Source: Tannerella sp. (lineage in GTDB: Bacteria; Bacteroidota; Bacteroidia; Bacteroidales; Tannerellaceae). Taken from it: a stretch of 32,749 bases of DNA. Positions 1-7,596 of this stretch are shown here, in pieces. The stretch is taken from positions 1-32,749 of the forward strand of contig JAITVS010000334.1 of the NCBI GenBank assembly GCA_031285685.1. Reading direction: 5' to 3'. Within the stretch, counting starts at the first letter, position 1. Every line of letters starts with the position of its first letter. The notes beneath the pieces are model-generated. The model had not been told where the DNA came from, did no database searches, and saw only the letters and a program-made list of their open reading frames with translations. A program made the position numbers and the translations under genes.

Positions 1-203
1 AGGGATGCGTTAATAGAAAGGGCGGCTTTGCTTTTACCGGAAGCTCTGCCGGATTTAATATCCCAAAGGGATATGGGTACACATACTTTGGCACTGAACT
101 GCACCATTGACTTTCCGATGCGGATACGTCCTAAAACAGGGACTGTTCCGTCCGCTTTCTCCTCATTTCGCTTGAGGTAGAAACTTACTTTTACTTCTGT
201 CAT
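1..203 (-). CDS. Tyrosine recombinase (integrase), N-terminal fragment cut by window edge
   Basis: The first 67 codons of a minus-strand gene are visible, beginning at the ATG at 203-201 and running off the left edge. The peptide starts MTEVKVSFYLKR, continues through a VPVLGRIRIGK strand and reaches VCVPISLWDIKSGRA. This is the typical arm-type DNA-binding start of Bacteroidota phage-type integrases, in which a short basic beta-sheet domain precedes the SAM-like core-binding and catalytic domains. The catalytic Arg/His/Tyr region lies outside the window, so activity cannot be judged. Its family integrates and excises conjugative or mobilisable elements. A good promoter sits just upstream at 225-252, so the gene appears to be transcribed on its own. 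The main alternative would be a transposon-resident recombinase of the same superfamily. Confidence 0.8.
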   Translation of the reverse strand, partial: MTEVKVSFYLKRNEEKADGTVPVLGRIRIGKSMVQFSAKVCVPISLWDIKSGRASGKSKAALSINAS

Positions 204-224
204 AACTAACTCTTTTACAGGTTG

Positions 225-252
225 CAAATTTAACTGTTATAGAGCTAATCAA
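225..252 (-). promoter_or_regulatory. Putative promoter of the integrase gene
   Basis: Read on the minus strand there is TAAATTTG (232-225), which fits the Bacteroidota -7 consensus TAnnTTTG. A TTG at 252-250 lies 17 bases upstream as a weak -33 box. The expected RNA start is some 15 bases before the integrase ATG at 203, giving a short leader. Confidence 0.5.
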
Positions 253-697
253 CTATATGCAAATTATTGTGATTCAGTGAATAAGAAACCGTATTTGAGC
301 AAAAAAACTACACATCACCGATTCTGTCTTCAAAATAGGCGGAAACTGTTTATCTTTCACAAGAGAAGCGTTATTTGAATAAAGAGCAAACGCCAAAACA
401 GGTAACGCATTCGTAACGGAAAGGGTTCCTAAATACACAATATTCTGCTTTTTTGCTGCTTGCAGCGAGGGGTATATCGAAGAAGTTATCACCAGTGAAT
501 TAGATACTTACACCGTTTTATCCGTTTTTGCTGTTTGGGTGCATAGTTTGGTAACCAAACTTTGTCTTACCTTTGTCTATCGGTGGCTTTGACTGCCGAA
601 AAAACAAGCCAAACTAAAGACATTACCTGCACATTTTCAGTCGGTTGTCCTCATTCGGCTGTTTCTCGCTTTTTTGTCAGACTTTTATTTTATAAAA
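253..697. other. Intergenic stretch without a convincing gene
   Basis: No reading frame here looks like a protein of known type. A 72-codon minus-strand frame (492-274) has no recognisable motif and I treat it as chance. The only structure I see is the palindrome and promoter-like pair at 545-575, listed separately. The stretch separates the integrase from the RhuM remnant and looks like decayed mobile-element DNA. Confidence 0.5.
545..575 (+). promoter_or_regulatory. Perfect palindrome overlapping a promoter-like sequence
   Basis: Positions 545-561 read AGTTTGGTAACCAAACT, two perfect 8-base arms around a single A. A TACCTTTG at 568-575 matches the Bacteroidota -7 box, and the TTTG inside the palindrome (547-550) lies 17 bases upstream of it. 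This is the geometry of an operator placed over a promoter. No plausible plus-strand gene follows, so the site may be a relic or may serve a lost gene. Confidence 0.35.
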
Positions 698-1045
698 TTA
701 TCTTTGAGAGATAACCTTTTGGTAAAAGCGGCGTTCGCTCAAACGGATTTTGCGGATTTCGGCGAGCAAATGTTCAAAATAATCCTCCCCAAGGAACGTC
801 CCGTTTTCCATCCGTTTTTTGTCGATAACATAGCCCCGAATGGCATAATCACGCAAGACGGATGTCGCCCATTGACGGAAAGCGGTTGCCCGCTTGGAAT
901 TTACGCAATACCCGACGGCAATAATGGCATCCAGATTGTAATGCTTGGTGTTGTAGGTTTTACCATCCGATTCAGTTACCGAGAATTCCTCGGTAACTGA
1001 ATTTTCGTCCAGTTCGTTTTCTTTGAATATGTTTTTGAGATGCAT
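698..1045 (-). pseudogene. RhuM-family (virulence protein RhuM-like) remnant
   Basis: The frame encodes 115 residues containing the family's characteristic core: HLKNIF, then KHYNLDAIIAVGYCVNSKRA, FRQWATSVLRDYAIRGYVID and LLAEIRKIRLSERRFYQKV. RhuM-like proteins are usually about 300 residues or more, with an N-terminal section before the HLKNIF helix and a long C-terminal section after RRFYQKV. Here both are missing. The frame is closed by an in-frame stop a dozen codons upstream of the first Met, and the similarity ends abruptly at KV followed by ISQR and a stop. I therefore call it a remnant cut at both ends. RhuM homologues are common passengers on Bacteroidota mobile elements; their biochemical role is not established. 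Confidence 0.8.
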
Positions 1046-1157
1046 CTGAAAATCAGAAAGTAAAATTTATGCGGAGGCTTCGCACAGATTTGTCATGCAT
1101 TGATAATCAGCACAAATTTTACTCTCTCAAATGCAAGGTATATTTTGAGGAAAACCG

Positions 1158-1165
1158 TATCTTTG
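1158..1165 (+). promoter_or_regulatory. Putative -7 box of the ATPase unit
   Basis: TATCTTTG at 1158-1165 is a perfect Bacteroidota -7 box, 20 bases before the ATG at 1186. I see no clean TTTG at the expected -33 distance. The box also argues for starting the ATPase at 1186 rather than at the upstream in-frame ATG at 1069, which would place the promoter inside the gene. Confidence 0.5.
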
Positions 1166-1185
1166 CAGAAAGAAAGAATTTTGAA

Positions 1186-2328
1186 ATGAAAGAGTCCATC
1201 ATCATAAGAAATTTCGGGCCGATAAAAGAGGTTGAAATTAGCGATATACGACCGCTTACTGTTTTTATTGGAGAATCAGGAAGTGGAAAGAGTACTATTA
1301 TGAAGGTTGTAGTTCTGTTCCGATGGATATATAAGATGGTTAACATTCGTTCCTATCTTAAACATGCGAACATTACACAATCTCCTTTTACATTTAATTT
1401 CAAATCGTATCTTAAAAATAATGGTTTCGTAGATTTTATTAAAGATAATACAGAAATTATCTATCAAAAAGGGAATAATATCATTTCTTATAAAGGTTAT
1501 CTTGATGCATCTATCACTATTCCGGAAGATGAGTTAAGTTTAGAAAAGATGTGCTTTATTGCAGATAAAAGAAACCTTATTCCGGATATTCTTGCGGCGA
1601 AAAAGAAGGATAATATTCCTATGAGTTTTTTCTTAGAAGAAACATTTAATGATTTTAGCATAGCATCTGAATTTATAAAAGAACTAAACATAGATTACCT
1701 TGGAGTTAAGTATCTCTCAAAAGAATCTAATGCTGGGATTAAATATTATATTGAAAGCATCAAAGAGGAGAGTGAGTATGAAATAAAATTAGAAGATTCG
1801 TCCTCAGGAACACAAACTGTAGTTCCACTGTCTATAATAATCGAATATTTCTCAAAGCATTATGATTTTGAAAGCCGATTTAATAAAATTATTTTTAAGT
1901 ACATGTCTCAAAGTGACAACTTAAAAGATTTTAGAGCAGATCAAAATATAGGAGACATTAGATATAAAAACATACATGTTCATATTGAGGAGCCTGAATT
2001 AAGCCTATATCCAGAAAGCCAAAGAAACCTTATAAATTTTATTGTAAATAGATGCTTCGTTGACAAACCAACTGATTACAATATGTCTCTGATGATGGCA
2101 ACACATAGTCCTTACATAATTAATCATCTGAATTTGTTGATTATGGCAGGACAGAAAAATCAATTAGAGGAAAACGCTCAGTTATTTTTGCAGAATGTAG
2201 ACGTCTTTGAAATTGTGGATGGTTATCTCAATAGTCTAAAGCGTGAAGAAAAATTTATTATTGATACACGTCCTTTATCTGAACCTATTTCAAATATTTA
2301 CGAACGATATAACTCTTTAAGTCAATAG
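1186..2328 (+). CDS. AAA/ABC-type ATPase (AAA_15/AAA_21-like), first gene of a two-gene accessory unit
   Basis: The protein is 380 residues from the chosen ATG. It begins MKESIIIRNFGPIKEVEI, the usual opening strand of SMC/RecF/OLD-type nucleotide-binding domains. A Walker A follows at residues 29-37 (GESGSGKST). A signature-like segment SSSGTQTVVPL lies at about 205-215, a Walker B with catalytic acidic residues at 264-279 (HVHIEEPELSLYP), and a D-loop/switch MMATHSPYIINH at 303-314. Between Walker A and the signature is an AT-rich, lysine-rich insert with no obvious coiled coil. No nuclease (TOPRIM, HNH) or membrane domain is visible. Single-domain ATPases of this kind often work with a neighbouring effector in anti-phage or abortive-infection systems. 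The next gene starts three bases after this one stops. The function in this case is inferred only from domain type and context. Confidence 0.75.
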   Translation: MKESIIIRNFGPIKEVEISDIRPLTVFIGESGSGKSTIMKVVVLFRWIYKMVNIRSYLKHANITQSPFTFNFKSYLKNNGFVDFIKDNTEIIYQKGNNIISYKGYLDASITIPEDELSLEKMCFIADKRNLIPDILAAKKKDNIPMSFFLEETFNDFSIASEFIKELNIDYLGVKYLSKESNAGIKYYIESIKEESEYEIKLEDSSSGTQTVVPLSIIIEYFSKHYDFESRFNKIIFKYMSQSDNLKDFRADQNIGDIRYKNIHVHIEEPELSLYPESQRNLINFIVNRCFVDKPTDYNMSLMMATHSPYIINHLNLLIMAGQKNQLEENAQLFLQNVDVFEIVDGYLNSLKREEKFIIDTRPLSEPISNIYERYNSLSQ

Positions 2329-2331
2329 CCA

Positions 2332-2952
2332 ATGGATAATTTGCTACAAAGAGACTATATCGAATATTTAAAGTCTTTGAGGCCTCACATTGTTCTGTGT
2401 ACAAATGTTAGTATTAGTTGTCTCAAATCCGATGTGATAGAAGATACCAATTTCGATATTCAAGATAAAAAACCTGCAATAAAACAATCACTTGGAACAG
2501 GAAGTGCAACCTATAATAATCCTAATAATAAGATTATTGCGATTATTGATTATGAGCACTTTCTTAATCAGCAACCCGATGACGTTATTAAAGCACTGGA
2601 ATTAAAGAAATGTGATTTTATTGTCTATCATTTAGAAGGTGATACGTTTTTTATCTTAAATGAATTGTCATTAAGCAGTTCGTCTAAAAATAAAATAAAC
2701 GATGCGAGGAAACAGTTGCATAATGCTTTGTTACATCTTTCCAACACAATTTCAATTAAATCTTTCATAGATAGTTTTACTGAAAGATTGTGTGTCTTTT
2801 CAAATAAAACTAAAACGATTGAGACGCCGGAAGATATTGCGGGGGCTTTTGATATAATTAGAAGTTATTTGCCTGAACCTATTGTGCATGGCTTTCAACC
2901 AATTGAAAAATTGAATTTCAAATTGATTGAGACTGCTATTGTTGATGTATAA
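2332..2952 (+). CDS. Unrecognised 206-residue partner of the ATPase
   Basis: I do not recognise this protein. It starts three bases after the ATPase stop codon, so the two are almost certainly translated together. Visible features are an N-terminal helix (about 5-16), a cysteine-containing strand IVLCTNVSIS (20-29), a glycine-rich GTGSATYNNP (55-64), a hydrophobic strand ending in acidic residues IIAIIDYEHF (68-77) and a second strand DFIVYHLEGDTFFILNEL (95-112). A helical Ser/Lys/Asn-rich middle follows, then a C-terminal PEPIVHGFQPIEKLNFKL (181-198). The alternating strands with D73/E75/H76 and E102/D104 could form a metal-dependent nuclease or Rossmann-like site, but no family signature is present. 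There is no signal peptide or membrane segment. Composition is AT-rich like the ATPase gene and unlike the thiamin genes next door. A sensor, effector or antitoxin role are all open. Confidence 0.65.
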   Translation: MDNLLQRDYIEYLKSLRPHIVLCTNVSISCLKSDVIEDTNFDIQDKKPAIKQSLGTGSATYNNPNNKIIAIIDYEHFLNQQPDDVIKALELKKCDFIVYHLEGDTFFILNELSLSSSSKNKINDARKQLHNALLHLSNTISIKSFIDSFTERLCVFSNKTKTIETPEDIAGAFDIIRSYLPEPIVHGFQPIEKLNFKLIETAIVDV

Positions 2953-3095
2953 AAACGGGCATTCATATTTTAAACTCCGATATACTTAGTTAGAAGTCAT
3001 GCCGAAAGAACAATTTTGCAAAATACTGAAAGAGAGATCAAGGGAACATCAGGTTGCCGTAATATTAATGTTAGGAAACAGGATGTACAGTTCTT

Positions 3096-3890
3096 TTATT
3101 CAATAACCCCACACATACATGAATCCCTTTTTTTCACTTTTAAGGAAATAAAATTCATAACATTTGCTTCTGCTATCAATATACGATTTGTTATTAAATC
3201 ATTTATTCCGGCCAAATATTTAATCGTTTCGGTCGCTTGTAGACTTCCGACGATCCCAGCGACCGAGCCTAAAATTCCGATTTGCGAAGCAGTAGGCAAC
3301 ACACCGTCTTCCGGCGGGGTGTCAAAGACACACCGGTAACATGCGGAGCCGGGAATATACGTCATGACTTCTCCACGCAAAGCCACCACCGCACCATGCG
3401 AATAAGGCTTTTTCATCCTTACACAAACGTCATTGATCAGCAATTTTGTCGCATAATTATCACAACAGTCAACCACAAAGTCATATTCGCCACCGGATCT
3501 CAAACAAGACATATCCGAAGCCAGCCCGACTGTATCACCTTCCACATTACCGTTAATTATTTTTTCCGCGTTTTCATTCGAAAACCTGCAATTATAAATA
3601 ACGATTTTCACATCCGGATTCAAGGCGGTAAGTTTTTCCTGTGCGGATTCAGTTTTCTGTCGTCCAAGATCGCTCGTAAAATGGAGGATCTGACGTTGAA
3701 GATTGGTGATGTTTACCACATCATCATCAACAACGCCAATTGTACCAACCCCGGCGGCGGCCAGATAAAAAAGCACGGGAGAACCTAATCCACCTGCTCC
3801 TACCACAAGCACTCTTGAAGTTCTCAATTTCAGTTGCCCTTCCTCTCCGAAATTTCCGATAAGAATATTACGATTATATCTGTCTTCCAT
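3096..3890 (-). CDS. thiF: ThiF-type ThiS adenylyltransferase
   Basis: A 264-residue cytoplasmic E1-like enzyme that activates the C-terminal glycine of ThiS with ATP, allowing sulfur transfer for thiazole synthesis. The nucleotide loop is GAGGLGSP at 31-38, the acidic DDD at 55-57 follows the second strand, and NLQRQ at 63-67 supplies the conserved Arg. Zinc ligands are C184/C187 (CYRC) and a C-terminal pair C258/C260. The second pair is spaced CxC rather than the usual CxxC. There is also a longer than usual loop (about 114-134) before VVDCCDN. It is the last gene of the thiamin operon, 22 bases after thiH, and converges on the accessory pair. MoeB and HesA are close relatives, but the neighbours decide for ThiF. 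Confidence 0.9.
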   Translation of the reverse strand: MEDRYNRNILIGNFGEEGQLKLRTSRVLVVGAGGLGSPVLFYLAAAGVGTIGVVDDDVVNITNLQRQILHFTSDLGRQKTESAQEKLTALNPDVKIVIYNCRFSNENAEKIINGNVEGDTVGLASDMSCLRSGGEYDFVVDCCDNYATKLLINDVCVRMKKPYSHGAVVALRGEVMTYIPGSACYRCVFDTPPEDGVLPTASQIGILGSVAGIVGSLQATETIKYLAGINDLITNRILIAEANVMNFISLKVKKRDSCMCGVIE

Positions 3891-3912
3891 TTTACTTTTT
3901 ATATTTCAAATA

Positions 3913-5031
3913 TTATTGCAGACTCAAATCCCAGTCTTTCCACACCACCTCATAGCCCTGGCTTTTTACCGCATTTAAAACATCATCCGGGCTGCGGTCA
4001 TCGTTTACGGCAAACTGCTCCAATTCTTTTTTATAAACCGCATATCCGCCCGGGTCTGTTTTTGAACCTGCACTTAAGGAAGTTATACCCAAAGTCGTCA
4101 AATGATCCCTAAAACTCTTATCTTCACGTGTAGACAAAGCCAGTTCCACATCATGATCAAATATGCGAAAAGCAAAAATAAGCTGCGCCAGCTCTTTATC
4201 AGACATCACAATATTGGGCTGAAAAGCCTCGCCTTCGTGCGGACGCATACGCGGAAATGAAATGGAGTATTTCGTCTGCCAGTATGTTTTCTGTAAATAA
4301 CGCAAGTGAAACGCCATCATCGATACATCCGTACGCCAATCCTCCAATCCGATAAGTACGCCTAAACCGACTTTGTGTACGCCGGCTTTTCCCATACGGT
4401 CGAAGGCATCCAACCGCCAGTCAAACTTCGACTTCATCCCTTTCGGATGATAGACTTTATAATTCTGCTTATTATACGTTTCCTGATAGCAATAAACTGC
4501 ATTTAATCCGGCATTCGTCAGTCGCTTATATTCTTCCTCTTTTAATGGTTGTACTTCGATTGAGATAGAAGAAAAATAAGGTTTTACTAAATGTATCGCG
4601 TTTTCGATATAATCCACTCCGGCATCACGCGGATTTTCGCCTGTCACCAGGAGGATATGCTGAAAATCACCGATACTTTTAATAGCCTCTACTTCCTGTA
4701 AAATCTGTTCGTCCGTCAGGATGATACGTTTGATATTGTTATTATGGTTAAATCCACAGTAAACACAATGGTTCATGCATGAATTCGTCAGGTAAAGAGG
4801 TACATAAAACTGTATTGTTTTACCGAAACGTTGCTGCGTATACTTGCGGCTCAGCACAGCCATCTGTTCCAGATAAGGCTCCGCCGCAGGGGATATCAGA
4901 GCCATAAAGTCATCAACAGTAAGCCGGCGACTTTTGCTTAAAGCCAGCTCCACATCTATAACCGTCTTTTTATTAATACGTGAATGAATATCATCCCAAC
5001 CGTATTCATCTACCAATTCTTTGTATAGCAT
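3913..5031 (-). CDS. thiH: 2-iminoacetate synthase ThiH (radical SAM)
   Basis: A 372-residue radical SAM enzyme that cleaves tyrosine to p-cresol and dehydroglycine (2-iminoacetate), the carbon-nitrogen unit of the thiazole ring. The iron-sulfur motif CxxxCxxC is at C85, C89 and C92 (CMNHCVYC), preceded by the FYVPLYLTNSC strand typical of ThiH. Further family blocks are LLVTGENPRDAGVDYI, SIEVQPLKEEEYKRL, GLGVLIGLEDWR and SFPRMRPHEG. Length agrees with the family. It lies nine bases after thiG in the same operon and is oxygen-sensitive by chemistry, consistent with an anaerobe (aerobes often use ThiO instead). Confidence 0.96.
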   Translation of the reverse strand: MLYKELVDEYGWDDIHSRINKKTVIDVELALSKSRRLTVDDFMALISPAAEPYLEQMAVLSRKYTQQRFGKTIQFYVPLYLTNSCMNHCVYCGFNHNNNIKRIILTDEQILQEVEAIKSIGDFQHILLVTGENPRDAGVDYIENAIHLVKPYFSSISIEVQPLKEEEYKRLTNAGLNAVYCYQETYNKQNYKVYHPKGMKSKFDWRLDAFDRMGKAGVHKVGLGVLIGLEDWRTDVSMMAFHLRYLQKTYWQTKYSISFPRMRPHEGEAFQPNIVMSDKELAQLIFAFRIFDHDVELALSTREDKSFRDHLTTLGITSLSAGSKTDPGGYAVYKKELEQFAVNDDRSPDDVLNAVKSQGYEVVWKDWDLSLQ

Positions 5032-5040
5032 ACTTGTTCC

Positions 5041-5808
5041 TTACATTAAAAATGAAGTCAACGGACTACTTGCTTCCGCCGTATTGAGCTTGCCGGCTAA
5101 TTGAGCTTCAAAAGCCATTCGTCCGCTTTCCACACCTAACCTGAATGCTTCAGCCATTGCAACAGGATCTCCCGCCACAGCAATCGCCGTATTCACAAGA
5201 ACGGCATCCGCTCCCATCTCCATTGCCTCGGCAGCATGGGAAGGAGCTCCGATACCGGCATCAACCACAACAGGGATATTACTCTGCTCAATAATAATCT
5301 CAAGCAAGTCACGCGTACAAAGGCCTTTATTCGTACCTATCGGCGCCCCAAGCGGCATAACCGTTGCAGCGCCTGCATTTTCCAACAATTTACATAGCAC
5401 GGGATCGGCCTGAATATAAGGCAATACAACAAACCCATCCTTCGCCAGTTCTTCTGTTGCTTTCAAGGTTTCAACCGGATCCGGCAACAAATATTTCGGA
5501 TCCGGATGTATTTCCAGTTTCAACCAATTTGTTCCGAAGGCTTCGCGCGCTAATTTCGCCGCAAAAACAGCTTCTTTCGCATTACGCACGCCCGATGTGT
5601 TCGGCAGCAATTGAATCCCCGGCTTTTTGATATGCACAAGCATATCATCTTCTCTATTTTCCATGTCCAATCGCTTCATCGCAACCGTAACCATCTCTGT
5701 GCCTGAAGCATTGATTGCCAGACTCATCAGTTCGTTTGAACTGAACTTTCCCGTACCGAGAAATAATCTCGAACGAAACTCTTTTCCTGCTATTACTAAA
5801 TTTTTCAT
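5041..5808 (-). CDS. thiG: Thiazole synthase ThiG
   Basis: A 255-residue TIM-barrel enzyme that joins deoxyxylulose phosphate, 2-iminoacetate and ThiS-thiocarboxylate into thiazole phosphate. The protein opens [22 protein letters not shown]. The Schiff-base lysine is K97 in [16 protein letters not shown]. Phosphate-binding loops [11 protein letters not shown] and [20 protein letters not shown] follow. The open frame continues 47 codons upstream, but that part lies in the structured repeat at 5842-6007 and has no family similarity, so I start at the ATG at 5808. The gap to thiE (206 bases) is large for this operon and is occupied by repeat copy 1. Confidence 0.95.
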   Translation of the reverse strand: MKNLVIAGKEFRSRLFLGTGKFSSNELMSLAINASGTEMVTVAMKRLDMENREDDMLVHIKKPGIQLLPNTSGVRNAKEAVFAAKLAREAFGTNWLKLEIHPDPKYLLPDPVETLKATEELAKDGFVVLPYIQADPVLCKLLENAGAATVMPLGAPIGTNKGLCTRDLLEIIIEQSNIPVVVDAGIGAPSHAAEAMEMGADAVLVNTAIAVAGDPVAMAEAFRLGVESGRMAFEAQLAGKLNTAEASSPLTSFLM

Positions 5809-5841
5809 CTTTGCTGTTTTTTTGTCTTGACTGGCTTGCCT

Positions 5842-6007
5842 GTTCTTTTGTCTTGCTACAAAAGAACCAAAAAAGCAAGACTTCGTGCGCTTCGCATCGT
5901 TAAGCTTAACGCTCGGTCGGCTAAAATCTATGTAACTCGCTACGCTCAAACAGCATAGATTTTTGACGCCTCGGTCGCTACTTAACGGCTCACCGCACGA
6001 GGTCGGT
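5842..6007 (-). repeat. Structured ~167-bp repeat, copy 1 (between thiE and thiG)
   Basis: The minus-strand sequence of this segment matches the plus-strand sequence at 7664-7831 at roughly nine in ten positions, so the two copies are inverted. Shared parts are: a CACGAGGTCGGT edge; a 9-base stem AAATCTATG/CATAGATTT around a loop; the perfect palindrome CGTTAAGCTTAACG (5898-5911); and a terminal hairpin at 5842-5867 with 10-base arms GTTCTTTTGT/ACAAAAGAAC. It contains no gene; the upstream extension of the thiG frame into it is spurious. The style resembles the small palindromic intergenic repeats of Bacteroidota. Confidence 0.85.
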
Positions 6008-6014
6008 TTATAAT

Positions 6015-6665
6015 TTAATTTCTTATTCTTCGTTCTTCACTTTTCATTTTCAATCTCTCCACTATTTTTCTTGTTTCTTCGATTGGGTTTCCGGCGTTCA
6101 GAATAGTTGAAGAAAGTGCTATTCCTGATATCCCTGTTTGCATGAGAGCCGGAATATCATTCACGGTAATACCTCCTATTGCCAGTATAGGTATGTTTAT
6201 ATCATTTTCCCGGCATTGTTTTATTAAATTTCGATATCCACCCAAACCTAAAACCGGACTTAGATTTTTCTTCGTCGTTGTAAAGCGAAAGGGGCCTAAA
6301 CCGATGTAATCAGCACCTTGCTTACAGAGACGTTCGATATCTTCTAACGTATTTGCGGTTCCTCCGATAATATATTCGTCACCCAGAATAGAACGGGCTT
6401 CAGGGATCGGCATATCCAATTCTCCAAGATGAACCCCTGCCGCTTTTACCTTGCGGCAAATTCCCACATGGTCGTCAATATACAAGGCCGCTTCATATTC
6501 ATCACAAAGGGCCTTCGCCCGTTGGGCCACTTTTTCCACTTCCATCACAAAAGCGTCTTTCATCCGGAGCTGTATCTGCCGGCAACCACCTTTTAAGGCT
6601 ATTTCGACCGATTGCAGATAATCATATTTCTCCGTTTGATGAGTTATAAATAGTAATCCGTTCAT
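6015..6665 (-). CDS. thiE: Thiamine-phosphate synthase ThiE
   Basis: A 216-residue TIM-barrel enzyme that condenses hydroxymethylpyrimidine diphosphate with thiazole phosphate to give thiamine phosphate. Seen are IQLRMKD at 31-37 (pyrophosphate binding), YIDDHVGIC at 62-70, [10 protein letters not shown] at 77-86, GGTANT at 101-106, [17 protein letters not shown] near 118-134 and AIGGI near 162. All are positions expected in active ThiE, and this copy keeps the phosphate-loop residues that the neighbouring TenI-like protein lacks. The start overlaps the stop of the upstream tenI-like gene by four bases (ATGA type), showing translational coupling. Repeat copy 1 follows its stop codon within 10 bases. 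Confidence 0.94.
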   Translation of the reverse strand: MNGLLFITHQTEKYDYLQSVEIALKGGCRQIQLRMKDAFVMEVEKVAQRAKALCDEYEAALYIDDHVGICRKVKAAGVHLGELDMPIPEARSILGDEYIIGGTANTLEDIERLCKQGADYIGLGPFRFTTTKKNLSPVLGLGGYRNLIKQCRENDINIPILAIGGITVNDIPALMQTGISGIALSSTILNAGNPIEETRKIVERLKMKSEERRIRN

Positions 6666-7360
6666 TGACCTTCACATTTAATTTCCAACTCATTAAAAAG
6701 TTTCAACAGCTCATTCATATTGCTATTTCTTTCGAAGTCACTCCACAATGCTCCTAAAACAGCAATACCGCCAAATCCATAGTCGCGCACAACCGGAACA
6801 TTTTCCGCCGTAATGCCGCCTAAAGCAATTACTTTTTCGCCGATTATTTTCCCGCTTTTCGCCTCGCGCAACCGTTCCGGTGTAAATCCCTGTTTATAAT
6901 CGGTTTTAGATATACTGTCAAAAACTGGGCTCAGAAACAGATAATCAAAAGAAGGAGACTCCATAATTTCTTCCAACGAATGGCAGGAACGGCTCACCGA
7001 CAACCAGCATCTATCTGCAGGACGTTTATTATCAATCATATTCCCGTTTCCGGAGACAGACAACGCCGGTTGTATATGAACGGCTCTACCGCTATCGATC
7101 ACTCGGAAAAACGCTTCCTGGTTACGACTGTTCAGGTGTATGCCTTTCAAATCAAACCATCCTGTCAGATCATAATAATCATGAAGAACAATCCGCGGAT
7201 GAAACCCGGGTTTTATTTCTTCTATAAAAGCCTTCGTTTCATTTTGCGACGCATGAGGCTTCCGAAGATGTAAGACCTTCAATCCATTTTCAAATAACAG
7301 ATTGAGGGCTTCAGCTTCTCCCTCCAAAAAGCTCTCCGCAGTAATGACAATCAGTTTCAT
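6662..7360 (-). CDS. tenI: TenI-like / ThiE-family protein (probable thiazole tautomerase)
   Basis: A 232-residue second member of the ThiE/TenI family. It shares the fold blocks VLHLRKP (29-35), LKGIHLNSRN (71-80), DYLFLSPVFDSISK (139-152) and ALGGITAENVP (179-189). The TANT motif of ThiE is replaced by SVSRSCHSLEE (121-131). H127 corresponds to the histidine of Bacillus TenI, which converts the thiazole product of ThiG to its aromatic tautomer. I therefore favour tautomerase over a second synthase, although this is inference from residues and context. I start at the ATG at 7360, seven bases after the thiS stop and behind a GGAGG; the upstream in-frame ATG (7387) would overlap thiS. Confidence 0.8.
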   Translation of the reverse strand: MKLIVITAESFLEGEAEALNLLFENGLKVLHLRKPHASQNETKAFIEEIKPGFHPRIVLHDYYDLTGWFDLKGIHLNSRNQEAFFRVIDSGRAVHIQPALSVSGNGNMIDNKRPADRCWLSVSRSCHSLEEIMESPSFDYLFLSPVFDSISKTDYKQGFTPERLREAKSGKIIGEKVIALGGITAENVPVVRDYGFGGIAVLGALWSDFERNSNMNELLKLFNELEIKCEGQ

Positions 7361-7367
7361 TACAGCA

Positions 7368-7568
7368 TCATCCTCCCGATACCGCATGTATCATCAACAG
7401 CGCCATCCCATCTTCAAGTACCATTTCATTCCACACATTTTTCGGTACAACTTCATAATCAATCGCAATCGCAATCCCCTGAATCGGAATATTCAAATCC
7501 TTAATAAACCGGTCGAGCGTCATACCTTCCATCACTTCATAAGGTTTATCATTTAATTTTATGACCAT
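7368..7568 (-). CDS. thiS: Sulfur carrier protein ThiS
   Basis: A 66-residue ubiquitin-like protein ending in the diagnostic Gly-Gly (HAVSGG). The terminal glycine is adenylated by ThiF and converted to a thiocarboxylate that gives its sulfur to ThiG. The beginning MVIKLNDKPYEV and the central LNIPIQGIAIAIDYEVVPK agree with the family, as does the length. It is the first gene of the thiazole block after repeat copy 2, and a 30-base repeat (7597-7626) lies in its leader. Confidence 0.95.
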   Translation of the reverse strand: MVIKLNDKPYEVMEGMTLDRFIKDLNIPIQGIAIAIDYEVVPKNVWNEMVLEDGMALLMIHAVSGG

Positions 7569-7596
7569 AAATCATATTCAAGATTTAAAATTTGAG

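Larger units (their letters stand above)
1..2955. mobile_element. Accessory island, partial (left end outside window)
   Basis: The stretch holds the beginning of a tyrosine recombinase gene, a broken RhuM-like gene and a two-gene ATPase unit. By eye the ATPase pair is clearly more AT-rich than the thiamin genes that follow, which suggests separate ancestry. The right border is set only by the end of the last accessory gene before thiF. I could not find a convincing pair of attachment-site repeats, and the other end lies outside the window, so the extent and the idea of a single integrated element are inference. Confidence 0.4.

Noticed and set aside
674-1000. Plus-strand 108-codon frame over the RhuM remnant
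   Set aside because: It is the antisense of a recognisable RhuM core; its sequence looks like a mirror of that coding region and shows no motif.
1069-1185. Upstream start of the ATPase gene at 1069
   Set aside because: It would include the -7 promoter box at 1158-1165 and adds 39 residues with no family similarity.
218-3055. Shared CAGGTTGC near 219 and 3051 as possible attachment-site repeats
   Set aside because: Only eight bases match, an expected chance event over this distance; no longer flanking repeat was found.
5809-5949. Upstream extension of the thiG reading frame by 47 codons
   Set aside because: It lies largely in the structured repeat, has no similarity to ThiG, and the family start [11 protein letters not shown] is at 5808.
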